Part shown: positions 52,900 to 62,530 of the stretch, one piece after another
How positions within the stretch are numbered: the stretch's first letter is position 1
Layout: every line of letters starts with the position of its first letter
NCBI RefSeq assembly: GCF_001513965.1
Contig: NZ_KQ948037.1
Coordinates: 62,001 to 126,000 of the forward strand
DNA: 64,000 nucleotides
Origin: Streptomyces cellostaticus
Lineage (GTDB): Bacteria; Actinomycetota; Actinomycetes; Streptomycetales; Streptomycetaceae
Direction: 5' to 3'
Position numbers and translations under genes: made by a program
Notes under the pieces: model-generated
The model's database searches: none
The model's input: the letters and a program-made list of their open reading frames with translations, nothing else
Told to the model about the DNA's origin: nothing

Positions 52900-53633
52900 G
52901 TGGTAGATCATTCGTTCGCCGATCTCTCGCTCGCCTCGCTCTACGAGAGCCTCAATCCCTGGGGCCCGGATGACGACTTCTACCTGGAGCTGGTGAGATC
53001 CGCCCGCTCCGTGCTGGACGTCGGCTGCGGTACCGGGAGGCTGTTGCGGCGGGCGCGGGCCGAGGGGCACCGTGGGCGGCTGATGGGGCTCGATCCGGCC
53101 GCCGCCATGCTCGTACAGGCGCGCCGGGCCGCACCGGACGTCGAGTGGGTACTCGGGGACCTGCGGTCACGGCTGTGGGAGGCCGAGTTCGACCTCGTCG
53201 TCATGACCGGGCACGCCTTTCAAGTGCTGCTCGCGGACGAGGAGTTGCGTACCTGTCTCGCCGCCGTGCGGGACGCGCTGGCGCTCGGTGGGCGGTTCGT
53301 CTTCGAGACGCGGAATCCGGCCGCCCGGGCCTGGGAGCGCTGGACGCCGGACCGGGTGTACGAGGTGACCGACACGGACTGTACGGCCATACGCGTCTGG
53401 CACGAGGTCCGGGGCGGCGGCCTTGTCGGGGACCGGGTGACCTTCACCGAGACCTTCGAGGGCGCAGGCTGGGACCGGCCCCGGGTCAGCACGGCGACCC
53501 TGCGCTTCCTGGACCAGGAAAGGCTGGGCGCATTCCTCACCGAGGCCGGCCTGACCGTCGTACAGCAGTACGGGGACTGGGGGCGGGGGCCGCTCACCCC
53601 CGCCAGCCCGGAGATCATCACCGTGGCCCGGCC

Positions 53634-53637
<4 letters not shown>
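52900..53637 (+). CDS. class I SAM-dependent methyltransferase
   Basis: A methyltransferase of about 245 residues. Motif I is SVLDVGCGTGRLLRRARAEG, the acidic strand LMGLDPAAAMLVQARRAAP and motif IV FDLVVMTGHAFQVLL. A beta-rich C-terminus (VTFTETFEGAG, LTVVQQYGDWG) follows. Substrate unknown. The GTG at 52900 lies six bases after CAGACT, which suits a leaderless mRNA; the GTG at 52882 would add six residues. Its TAG stop shares bases with the stop of the convergent bldKE-like gene inside one CTAG. Confidence 0.88.
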
Positions 53638-54755
<1,118 letters not shown>

Positions 54756-54767
54756 GTCGGTGTCCTC

Positions 54768-55829
54768 CTAGCCGAGTCGAGGCCTGATCTCTTCTACGAA
54801 AATGGTCCGCTTCTGCTCCGCCGTCAGATGGCACGCGGAAGCGCGGTCCGGAGCCAGCAGGGGGCGCTCGGTCACGCAACGGGTGCCGCCGACCCGCTCC
54901 CGGAAGGTGCAGCGGGGGTGGAAGCGGCAGCCGGGCGGCGGAGTCAGCAGCGAGGGCGGGGCACCCGGGATGGGTGAGAGGGGCGTGCTCAGGTCGGAGT
55001 CCAGCCGGGGCATCGAGTTCAACAGGCCCCAGGTGTACGGGTGTTGGGGGGAGCGGAGGACTTCGTCGACCGTGCCGCGCTCCACCGCGCGCCCCGCGTA
55101 CATCACCATGATGTCGTCGGCCATGTCGGCGATGACGCCGAGGTCGTGGGTGATGAAGACGATCGCCGAGCCGAACTCCTGCTGGAGGTCCTTGAGCAGG
55201 TCGAGGATCTGGGCCTGGACGGTCACGTCGAGGGCCGTGGTGGGCTCGTCGGCGATCAGCAGGTCCGGGTCGCACACCAGGGCCATGGCGATCATCGCGC
55301 GCTGGCGCATGCCGCCGGAGAACTGGTGCGGATAGTCCCGGGCCCGCTCCTTGGGGTTGGGGATGCCGACCTTGGCGAGCATCTCCACCGCACGTTCCCA
55401 GGCCGCCTTCTTGGAGACGCCCCGGTGCTTCATGTACGGCTCGGCGATCTGCCGGCCCACCGTGTAGAAGGGCGAGAGGGCGGTGAGCGGGTCCTGGAAG
55501 ATCATCGCGGCGCGGTTGCCGCGGAGCTTCTCCATCTCCTTCTCGGTGGCGGTGATGAGTTCCTTGCCGTCGAGCAGGATCTCGCCGTCGACCGTGGTGA
55601 ACAGCGGGTCGTGCAGCCCGAGGATCGTCAGGTTGGTGACCGACTTGCCGGAACCCGACTCGCCGACGATGCCGAGGGTCTTCCCGCGGTGCAGGTCGAA
55701 GGAGAGTCCGTCGACGGCCTTGACCGGCCCGTCCTCCGTGGAGAACGTCACCTGCAGGTCGCGTACCGACAGGAAGCCGTCCGGCCCGGTCGGGGCCGGT
55801 GCGCCCTCGGCCTTGGTCATGGTGGTCAC
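54768..55829 (-). CDS. bldKD: operon C oligopeptide ABC ATPase, BldKD (DppD type)
   Basis: A 353-residue ATPase. Walker A is GESGSGKSVTNLTILGL, the signature QFSGGMRQRAMIAMALVCD, Walker B LLIADEPTTALDVT and the H-loop FITHDLGVIADMAD. The C-terminal domain has PPPGCRFHPRCTFRERVGG. The GTG at 55829 is chosen because AGGAAG lies about ten bases upstream; the ATG at 55820 would be too far from it. It follows the permease stop by 14 bases and precedes the DppF-type gene by 12. Confidence 0.8.
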   Translation of the reverse strand: MTTMTKAEGAPAPTGPDGFLSVRDLQVTFSTEDGPVKAVDGLSFDLHRGKTLGIVGESGSGKSVTNLTILGLHDPLFTTVDGEILLDGKELITATEKEMEKLRGNRAAMIFQDPLTALSPFYTVGRQIAEPYMKHRGVSKKAAWERAVEMLAKVGIPNPKERARDYPHQFSGGMRQRAMIAMALVCDPDLLIADEPTTALDVTVQAQILDLLKDLQQEFGSAIVFITHDLGVIADMADDIMVMYAGRAVERGTVDEVLRSPQHPYTWGLLNSMPRLDSDLSTPLSPIPGAPPSLLTPPPGCRFHPRCTFRERVGGTRCVTERPLLAPDRASACHLTAEQKRTIFVEEIRPRLG

Positions 55830-55843
55830 AATGGCGGTTCTTC

Positions 55844-56821
55844 CTAGGAGAGCCGGATGCGCGGGTCGATCCACGCGTAGGTGATGTCGGTCAGGATGTT
55901 CAGGATCAGGATGAAGAAGGCGCCGAAGAGCATGACGCCCATCGTCAGCGGCAGGTCCTTGTTGACCGCGCCGTCCACGGCGAGCCGGCCGATTCCCTGG
56001 AGGGAGAAGGTCAGTTCGGTGACGACGGCACCGCCGAGCAGCGCACTGAGGTCGATACCGAGCACGGTGACGATCGGGATGAGCGAGCCGCGCCAGGCGT
56101 AGCGGAAGAACACGTACTTGCGTGACATGCCCTTGGCGCGGGCGGTGCGTACATGGTCCTCGGCCAGCTGCTCGATCATCGAGGAGCGGGCCATACGCGT
56201 GTACTGCGCGGTGAAGATGGTCGCCATCACGCACACCGGGATCGACATGCCGACGAACCAGCCGACCGGGTCCTGGGTGACGGGGACGTACTTCGGGTCC
56301 TCCATCCAGCCCGTGCTGTAGACGAGGACCGTCAGCACGATGGGGCCGAGGAAGTAGATCTGGAAGGAACTCAGCACCATGGACGCGCCCGTGGCGACCT
56401 TGTCCACGACGGTCCCGCGCCGGTAGGCGGCGATCATGCCCGCGCCGACGCCGAGGATCAGGAAGACGACGGCACCGCCGGCGGTCAGGGTGAGGGTCAG
56501 CGGGAACCGGTCCATGATCGTGCTCCAGACCATGTCCCCCGAGTAGAACGACACGCCCAGGCAGGGAGCCGAGCAGTGACCGGTCGGGAAGTCGCGGCCC
56601 GTCACGATGCCGGACATGAAGTCCCAGAACTGCTGGGCCAGGGGCAGGTTGAGGCCGAGGGCTTCCCGGATGTCCGCAAGCCGCTGGCCCGAACAGTCCT
56701 TGCCGCAGGCCAGGGACGCGTAGTCGGACGGTGCGGCCACGAACAGGAAGAACGTCGCCGCCCCGATGAGGAACAGCGTGATGAAGGCGCCGACCGTGCG
56801 CCGGATGATGAACTGAAGCAT
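55844..56821 (-). CDS. bldKC: operon C oligopeptide ABC permease, BldKC (DppB type)
   Basis: A 325-residue permease starting MLQFIIRRTVGAFITLFLIG, the usual DppB N-terminal helix. External cysteines (LACGKDCSGQRLAD, GHCSAPCLGVSFYSG) match the operon B partner. The EAA loop is HVRTARAKGMSRKYVFFRYA and the end TDITYAWIDPRIRLS. The ATG at 56821 agrees with the operon B start; a GTG at 56884 would add 21 non-conserved residues and lie inside the stem-loop that follows the binding-protein gene. Confidence 0.8.
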   Translation of the reverse strand: MLQFIIRRTVGAFITLFLIGAATFFLFVAAPSDYASLACGKDCSGQRLADIREALGLNLPLAQQFWDFMSGIVTGRDFPTGHCSAPCLGVSFYSGDMVWSTIMDRFPLTLTLTAGGAVVFLILGVGAGMIAAYRRGTVVDKVATGASMVLSSFQIYFLGPIVLTVLVYSTGWMEDPKYVPVTQDPVGWFVGMSIPVCVMATIFTAQYTRMARSSMIEQLAEDHVRTARAKGMSRKYVFFRYAWRGSLIPIVTVLGIDLSALLGGAVVTELTFSLQGIGRLAVDGAVNKDLPLTMGVMLFGAFFILILNILTDITYAWIDPRIRLS

Positions 56822-56870
56822 GGCGGGCAGGCTGCTCTCTGGTCGGACGGTGGGGTGGTTTCGCTCGGAC

Positions 56871-56903
56871 GCGGGGGCACGCACCAGTCGAGCGCGCCCC
56901 CGC
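56871..56903 (-). terminator. stem-loop after the operon C binding-protein gene
   Basis: Arms 56871-56882 and 56892-56903 form a 12-base-pair stem (GCGGGGGCGCGC on the minus strand, one G-U pair) with a nine-base loop. It lies in the 95-base gap before the permease, exactly as in operon B. Confidence 0.7.
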
Positions 56904-56916
56904 CGTCAGCCATGGC

Positions 56917-58713
56917 TCACGACTTCAGGTACAGCCGCCTGATGTCGATGAGGCTGGACACCGAGCCGTAGCGGGCACCGCCCACGTTGGAACCGGAGAT
57001 CTGGAACTGCTTCGTGTACCACAGCGGAGCCGACGGGACGACGTTCTCCAGCAGGTAGTGCTCCGCTTCCTTCCAGGTCGCGGCTGCCTCGGTCGGCTGC
57101 TGGGTCAGTGCCTTCTTGATGAGGGCGTCGACCTTCGGGTCCTTGACGTGCGAGTAGTTCGCGGAGCCGTCGAAGACCTGCGAGCCGTCGTAGATCGGTG
57201 TGACGACCGTGGCCGGGGACGGCCAGTCCTGGCCCCAGCCGCTGATGTAGATGTCGTACGGGTTCTTGAGCTTGCCGATCTGCTCGTAGTAGCTCGCGGC
57301 GTCGACCTCCTTGGAGATCACGTTGAAGCCGACCTTGGTGAGCGCGTCCTCGATGGCGACCTTGCGCTTCTGGCCGTTCTCGCTGTTGGCGTAGGCGAAG
57401 ACGAGCTTCTTCTCGGACGCCGGGACGTCCTTGAGGATCTCCTTGGCCTTGGCGATGTTGCCCTGCGGGGTCTTGAGCCGGCCGTACGGGTCGTAGGTGG
57501 GCTCGTAGCCGGGCAGGGTCGGGGCGAAGTAGTTCGTGGCGACGTCACCGCCGTAGACACCGCCCTCGCCGGCGATGAGGGACTTGGAGTTGACCGCGTA
57601 GGCGACGGCCTTGCGGACCTTCAGGTCCTTGACCCGGTCGAGGTTGAAGGTCAGCTGCATGACGTAGGGCTGGTAGCCCTTGACCGTGCGCTTGCTGGCC
57701 TCGGGGTTGTTGATGACGTCCTGGATCTGGGTGGCCTCGACGCCGTTGGTGAGCTGGATGGCGTTCTTGTTGTCGCCCTCGTCGGCGATCAGCCGCTTGG
57801 TCTGGGTGGACTCGGTGACGCCGAACTGGATGGTGAAGCCGTCCGCGTACTGGTGGCGCACGGAGTCGGTCTTCGGGTCCCAGTTGGTGTTCTTCACCAG
57901 CTTCAGGGTTTTGCCGGCCTTGTTCTCGGCGATCTTGTACGGGCCGGTGGCGACCGGCTTCTTCTCGTACTTCTCCTTGGTGTCGGTCTTCGCCGGGACG
58001 ACGGCGTAACCGGCCATGGCGAGCGTCTGCGGCAGGTCCTGACGCGGTGTGCCGAAGTGGAAGACGATCGTCTTGTCGTCGGGGGTGTCCAGGACCGAGG
58101 CCGGCAGGTGCTTGCCGTCGAAGCCGCCGCCGGGCAGCGCCTTGCGGTAGTCGGCGCCGCTCAGCCAGGTCTGCAGATAGGTCGGGCCGTCGAAGATGAA
58201 CTTCGCGTACAGGCGCTCGATGCTGTGGCGGACGTCGGCCGAGGTGATGGCGTTGCCGTTCTCGTCCTTGATGCCGTCCTTCAGGGTGAAGGTCCAGGTC
58301 TTGCCGCCGTCGGTGGACTTTCCGGAGTCGGTGGCGAGGTCGCCGGCGACCGAGACGTTGCCCTTGTCGTCCTCCTGGAACTGGGTCAGTCGGCGGAAGA
58401 GCAGGTTGGCGACCTGGCCGGCGTCGGAGACGTAGATCTGGCCCGGGTCCAGGTGGGAGAGGCCGGCCTCCTGGTAGACCGTGATGGTGCCGCCGCTCCT
58501 GGCGCCGGGGACGTCCTTGGCGGGGCCGGTCGAACCGGCGGCGTCGACGTAGGTGACCGCCTTCGACTGGACCGCCGCCTGCTTCTGGTCCTTCTTGGAG
58601 TCCGTGCCGGACTTCCCGCCCGTGTTCTTCGAGCAGGCCGCCGTCAGGACCAGGGAGCCAGCCGCGAGGGCTATCACGACGGCACGCGCTCTGCGTGAGC
58701 TGTGAGACAACAT
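56917..58713 (-). CDS. bldKB: operon C oligopeptide-binding lipoprotein, BldKB
   Basis: A 598-residue family 5 binding lipoprotein. The signal peptide MLSHSSRRARAVVIALAAGS ends in the lipobox LTAAC. A Lys/Asp-rich tether (GTDSKKDQKQAAVQ) precedes HLDPGQIYVSDAGQVANLLF, GKTWTFTLKDGIKDENGNAI and ISGWGQDWPSPATVVTPIY. The length agrees with BldKB. The ATG at 58713 is chosen because upstream in-frame sequence is antisense-like Arg/Gly-rich and lacks a signal peptide. It should determine which extracellular peptides the BldK system accepts. Confidence 0.8.
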   Translation of the reverse strand: MLSHSSRRARAVVIALAAGSLVLTAACSKNTGGKSGTDSKKDQKQAAVQSKAVTYVDAAGSTGPAKDVPGARSGGTITVYQEAGLSHLDPGQIYVSDAGQVANLLFRRLTQFQEDDKGNVSVAGDLATDSGKSTDGGKTWTFTLKDGIKDENGNAITSADVRHSIERLYAKFIFDGPTYLQTWLSGADYRKALPGGGFDGKHLPASVLDTPDDKTIVFHFGTPRQDLPQTLAMAGYAVVPAKTDTKEKYEKKPVATGPYKIAENKAGKTLKLVKNTNWDPKTDSVRHQYADGFTIQFGVTESTQTKRLIADEGDNKNAIQLTNGVEATQIQDVINNPEASKRTVKGYQPYVMQLTFNLDRVKDLKVRKAVAYAVNSKSLIAGEGGVYGGDVATNYFAPTLPGYEPTYDPYGRLKTPQGNIAKAKEILKDVPASEKKLVFAYANSENGQKRKVAIEDALTKVGFNVISKEVDAASYYEQIGKLKNPYDIYISGWGQDWPSPATVVTPIYDGSQVFDGSANYSHVKDPKVDALIKKALTQQPTEAAATWKEAEHYLLENVVPSAPLWYTKQFQISGSNVGGARYGSVSSLIDIRRLYLKS

Positions 58714-58817
58714 GTGGCGAATCCACCTACCTGTCGGTGTTGTTATCCGTGAGTTCTGCCGGGCGCCGGCCGGACGGGCCGACGGGGGGCGGCAGCCACC
58801 CCCACCCAACGGACGGC

Positions 58818-59855
58818 CTATCGCCCGGACTTGGGGTCGAACGCGTCCCGTACGGAGTCCCCGAGGAGGTTGAAGCACAGGACGAAGATCACCAGTGCCA
58901 TTCCGGGGAAGAACATGAACGCCGGGTCCTGCTCGGCATACCGGGCACCGGCCGCGAAGAGGCGTCCCCAGTCCGGCGTCGGCTCGACGAACCCGACGCC
59001 CGCGAAGGAGAGGAAGGCGATGCTGAGAATGGTGCTGGGCAGTGTGTAGGTGAACTGCACCAGGATCGGGGTGACGACGTTGGGCAGGATCTCCTTGCGG
59101 ACGATCCGCCAGGGCGAGGCGCCCGAGACCTTGGCCGCCTCCACGAACTCCCGCTCGCGCAGGGACAGTACGGTGGAGCGGACCAGTCGGGCCATGCCCA
59201 TCCAGCCCAGCAGCCACAGCACGATCAGCATGGCCAGGGCGCGGAAGTACGTCGGGGTCTCCTCGCGGGGGTCCACGAAGAACGAGGTCACGACGGGCAT
59301 GAAGGCGATGAAGAACAGCTGTTGCGGAAAGGAGAGGAAGAAGTCGGTGGCCCGGCCGATCCAGTAGTCCGTACGACCGCCGAAGTAGCCGCCGATCAGG
59401 CCGACGACGACACCCGTGACCATGACCAGGACGGTGATGCCGAGCGCCATGTACAGCGAGGTCCGCATGCCGTACACCAGCATGGCGAAGAGATCACGGC
59501 CGTACTGCGGCTCGACGCCGAACCAGTGGTCGCCCGAGACACCGCCCAAGTAGCCGAGCGGCAGCCCGAATTGGTCCAGCACGGGCTTGTCGGCGTAGGT
59601 GGGATCCTGGCCGTACAGCGTGTACGGATCGGTGCCCGGCAGCTTGACGAGCAGCGGCGCGAGCAGGGCCACGACGAAGTAGCCGATGACCACAATGGCG
59701 CAGATGACGCCGGTACGGTCGCGCTTGAAGCGGATCCACATCAGCTGGCCGGGGGACCGGCCCTGGAGCCTCTTGACCTCGGGTTGCGTCTCCGGCCCTG
59801 GTTCGCCGTCGACGACCGAAGTCCCGCCGCCCTCGATGTCGATAGGACTTGTCAC
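58818..59855 (-). CDS. bldKA: operon C oligopeptide ABC permease, BldKA (DppC type)
   Basis: A 345-residue permease and first gene of the operon. The N-terminus contains RSPGQLMWIRFKRDRTGVIC, then six membrane helices and a long external loop (DPYTLYGQDPTYADKPVLDQ). The EAA loop is REREFVEAAKVSGASPWRIV and the end GDSVRDAFDPKSGR. The GTG at 59855 starts the frame. The 104-base gap to the binding-protein gene has no strong hairpin. Confidence 0.8.
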   Translation of the reverse strand: MTSPIDIEGGGTSVVDGEPGPETQPEVKRLQGRSPGQLMWIRFKRDRTGVICAIVVIGYFVVALLAPLLVKLPGTDPYTLYGQDPTYADKPVLDQFGLPLGYLGGVSGDHWFGVEPQYGRDLFAMLVYGMRTSLYMALGITVLVMVTGVVVGLIGGYFGGRTDYWIGRATDFFLSFPQQLFFIAFMPVVTSFFVDPREETPTYFRALAMLIVLWLLGWMGMARLVRSTVLSLREREFVEAAKVSGASPWRIVRKEILPNVVTPILVQFTYTLPSTILSIAFLSFAGVGFVEPTPDWGRLFAAGARYAEQDPAFMFFPGMALVIFVLCFNLLGDSVRDAFDPKSGR

Positions 59856-60350
59856 GGTTCGTCCGTTTCACGGGTATGGGTGTGAGAGGTTTCGGGTACT
59901 CCGAGAACGCGCGTGGCCGCAGCCGGACGCGCGTAGTTCTACGGCCGAATCACACCGCTGGAAGCGACGAACTGACCCACCTGGTGTTCGTGACACCGCG
60001 CATGGGGGTTCCTCCTCATGACTTCACGTGTTCACCAACAGGAGAGGGTTTCCGTCTTCCCTCCGACACCCCTGACGGAGGGTCAGACACCCCCTGGTGC
60101 TCGTGAGTCGGCGCGCTGTCCCCACAGCGCGAGACCCATTGACCCGAGCGCTACGCGGCTAACTATCTGCCATGAGTCAGGTGGCGACCACCGTCTTTAA
60201 ATCTCAATTCAGTCACAGCTGGCGCGGACAACTTCCAAAAACTGGACAAACTGTTCGCCGGGTGAAGGCCGCGAAACGGACGTGTTACATGGGTATCGGT
60301 CGAGGATCTCCGCATTACGGACACCGGCCGCCGGAAAATGGGTTGCACAA
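59856..60350. promoter_or_regulatory. long upstream region of operon C
   Basis: This gap before the bldKA-like gene holds no gene I can support. It contains two mutually exclusive small hairpins at 60059-60086 (CCCTCCG/CGGAGGG, or CTGAC/GTCAG) and an AT-richer stretch at 60185-60265 with TTTAAATCTCAATTCAG. The promoter of the minus-strand operon should be here, but I cannot place it. Confidence 0.4.
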
Positions 60351-60385
60351 AGCCCGGGTGCCCCCGTCATGGGGGCACCCGGGCT
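60351..60385. terminator. terminator downstream of typA
   Basis: A 15-base-pair stem AGCCCGGGTGCCCCC/GGGGGCACCCGGGCT with a five-base loop lies 62 bases after the typA stop on the minus strand. Confidence 0.85.
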
Positions 60386-60397
60386 CAAGTGGGGTGC

Positions 60398-60444
60398 TAT
60401 GGGGCCGAGTCAGGCCCGTGTTATGGGGCCCAGTCGGGCCCGGG
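60398..60444. repeat. imperfect 24-base tandem repeat after the typA stop
   Basis: TATGGGGCC-GAGTCA-GGCCCG and TATGGGGCC-CAGTCG-GGCCCG occur at 60398-60420 and 60422-60444 (three mismatches in 23). Each copy can fold on its own through GGGCC/GGCCC. Confidence 0.7.
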
Positions 60445-60446
60445 GA

Positions 60447-62354
60447 TCAGCCGTGCTTGGCGCGGCTCGCGGTGCGGGCACGGTCACGCTGGTCGAGCAC
60501 GACCTTGCGGATGCGAACGGCCTCCGGGGTGACCTCGACGCACTCGTCGTCGCGGCAGAACTCCAGCGACTGCTCCAGCGACAGCTTGCGCGGCGGCACG
60601 ATCGCCTCGAACGAGTCGGCCGACGACGACCGCATGTTCGTGAGCTTCTTCTCCTTGGTGATGTTCACGTCCATGTCGTCGGAGCGCGAGTTCTCGCCGA
60701 CGATCATGCCCTCGTACACCTCGGTGCCGGGGTCGGTGAACAGCACGCCGCGCTCCTGCAGGTTCGTCATCGCGAACGCGGTGACGGCGCCGGAGCGGTC
60801 GGCGACGAGCGAGCCGTTGTTACGGGTCTGCAGCGTGCCGAACCAGGGCTCGAAGCCCTCGTGGATGGAGTGGCCGATACCGGTGCCACGGGTCTGGGTG
60901 AGGAACTCCGTACGGAAGCCGATCAGACCACGCGACGGGACGACGAACTCCATGCGGACCCAGCCGGAGCCGTGGTTGGACATGTTGTCCATGCGGCCCT
61001 TGCGGACGCCCATGAGCTGCGTGACGGCGCCCATGTGCTCCTCGGGCACGTCGATCGTCATGCGCTCGACGGGCTCGTAGGTCTTGCCGTCGACCTCCTT
61101 GGTGACGACCTGCGGCTTGCCGATGGTCAGCTCGAAGCCCTCGCGGCGCATCTGCTCGACCAGGATGGCGAGCGCGAGCTCACCACGGCCCTGGACCTCC
61201 CAGGCGTCCGGGCGCTCGGTGTCGAGCACACGGAGGGAGACGTTACCGATCAGCTCGCGGTCGAGGCGGTCCTTGACCTGGCGGGCGGTGACCTTGCGGT
61301 CCTTGACCACGGCCTTGGCGTCCGCGCCCTTGCCGGTGGCACCACGGCCGACGAGCGGCGAGGTGTTCGTACCGATGACCATGGAGATCGCGGGCTCGTC
61401 GACCGTGATCAGCGGGAGCGGAATGGGGTTCTCGGTGTCGGCCAGGGTCTCGCCGATCATGATTTCCGGAATACCGGCGACGGCGCAGATGTCACCCGGG
61501 CCGGCCTTCTCGGCGGGCTTGCGGGTCAGCGCCTCGGTCATCATCAGCTCGGTGATGCGGACGTTCTGGACCGTGCCGTCACGCTTGATCCACGCGACCG
61601 TCTGGCCCTTGCGCAGCTCACCCTGCTCGACGCGGAGCAGCGCGATACGGCCGAGGAAGTTGTCGGCGTCGAGGTTGGTGACGTGCGCCTGGAGCGGGGC
61701 GGCCTCGTCGTACGTCGGGGCCGGGACGTGCTCCAGGATCGTGGAGAAGAACGGCTCCAGGCTGGTGGAGTCGGCGGGAACGGTCCCGTCCTCCGGCTTG
61801 GTCAGCGAGGCGATGCCGTCGCGGCCGCAGGCGTAGACGATCGGGAACTCGATCTGCTCCTCGTCCGCGTCCAGGTCGAGGAAGAGGTCGTAGGTCTCGT
61901 TGACGACCTCGTCGATCCGGGAGTCCGGACGGTCCGTCTTGTTGATGCACAGAATGACGGGCAGTCGCTGCTGGAGCGCCTTGCGGAGCACGAAGCGGGT
62001 CTGCGGGAGCGGGCCCTCGGAGGCGTCGACGAGCAGCACGACCGCGTCGACCATCGACAGACCACGCTCGACCTCGCCACCGAAGTCGGCGTGGCCGGGG
62101 GTGTCGATGATGTTGATGGTGATCGGTTCCCCGCCGTCCTTGGGGTGATACTTCACCGCCGTGTTCTTGGCGAGGATCGTGATGCCCTTCTCACGCTCCA
62201 GGTCGTTCGAGTCCATCATGCGGTCGTCGACGCCTTCGAGCTGATGGGCGGCGAACGCGCCGGCCTGCTTCAGCATGCCGTCGACGATGGTGGTCTTGCC
62301 GTGGTCGACGTGAGCGACGATAGCGACGTTGCGGATGTCGTGGCGCGTGGCCAT
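60447..62354 (-). CDS. typA: TypA/BipA ribosome-associated GTPase
   Basis: A 635-residue translational GTPase. It starts MATRHDIRNVAIVAHVDHGK with G1 AHVDHGKTT, G3 DTPGHADF and G4 NKTDRPD. Domains II, III and V and the C-terminal domain follow (RGRGELALAILVEQMRREGF, VPEEHMGAVTQLMGVRKGRM). BipA helps 50S assembly and translation under stress and cold. The ATG at 62354 is the family start; the upstream in-frame Arg-rich sequence is not conserved. It lies beside the LpqW-like gene, as Rv1165 and Rv1166 do. Confidence 0.95.
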   Translation of the reverse strand: MATRHDIRNVAIVAHVDHGKTTIVDGMLKQAGAFAAHQLEGVDDRMMDSNDLEREKGITILAKNTAVKYHPKDGGEPITINIIDTPGHADFGGEVERGLSMVDAVVLLVDASEGPLPQTRFVLRKALQQRLPVILCINKTDRPDSRIDEVVNETYDLFLDLDADEEQIEFPIVYACGRDGIASLTKPEDGTVPADSTSLEPFFSTILEHVPAPTYDEAAPLQAHVTNLDADNFLGRIALLRVEQGELRKGQTVAWIKRDGTVQNVRITELMMTEALTRKPAEKAGPGDICAVAGIPEIMIGETLADTENPIPLPLITVDEPAISMVIGTNTSPLVGRGATGKGADAKAVVKDRKVTARQVKDRLDRELIGNVSLRVLDTERPDAWEVQGRGELALAILVEQMRREGFELTIGKPQVVTKEVDGKTYEPVERMTIDVPEEHMGAVTQLMGVRKGRMDNMSNHGSGWVRMEFVVPSRGLIGFRTEFLTQTRGTGIGHSIHEGFEPWFGTLQTRNNGSLVADRSGAVTAFAMTNLQERGVLFTDPGTEVYEGMIVGENSRSDDMDVNITKEKKLTNMRSSSADSFEAIVPPRKLSLEQSLEFCRDDECVEVTPEAVRIRKVVLDQRDRARTASRAKHG

Positions 62355-62530
62355 AGTGCGGCGAACTCCCAGAGTGGTGAGAAGGCCCTGCTGCGTACGT
62401 CCGTGTGACGCGGGCCTGCCGGGCTTGACACGCCACGGCCTCACCCCATGGTACGTGGCCGCCGCCGCTACGGCTCGCCGGGATACGTCTGTGCAGCTCA
62501 GGCCCGGTTTCGAGGCCCCTGGAAGGCCGG

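Noticed and set aside
56917..59217. Longer 766-residue reading of the operon C binding protein
   Set aside because: The first 168 residues are Arg/Gly/Pro-rich noise over the bldKA coding region; a signal peptide with lipobox starts at 58713.
60282..62408. 708-codon plus-strand open frame
   Set aside because: Antisense to typA; no family features.
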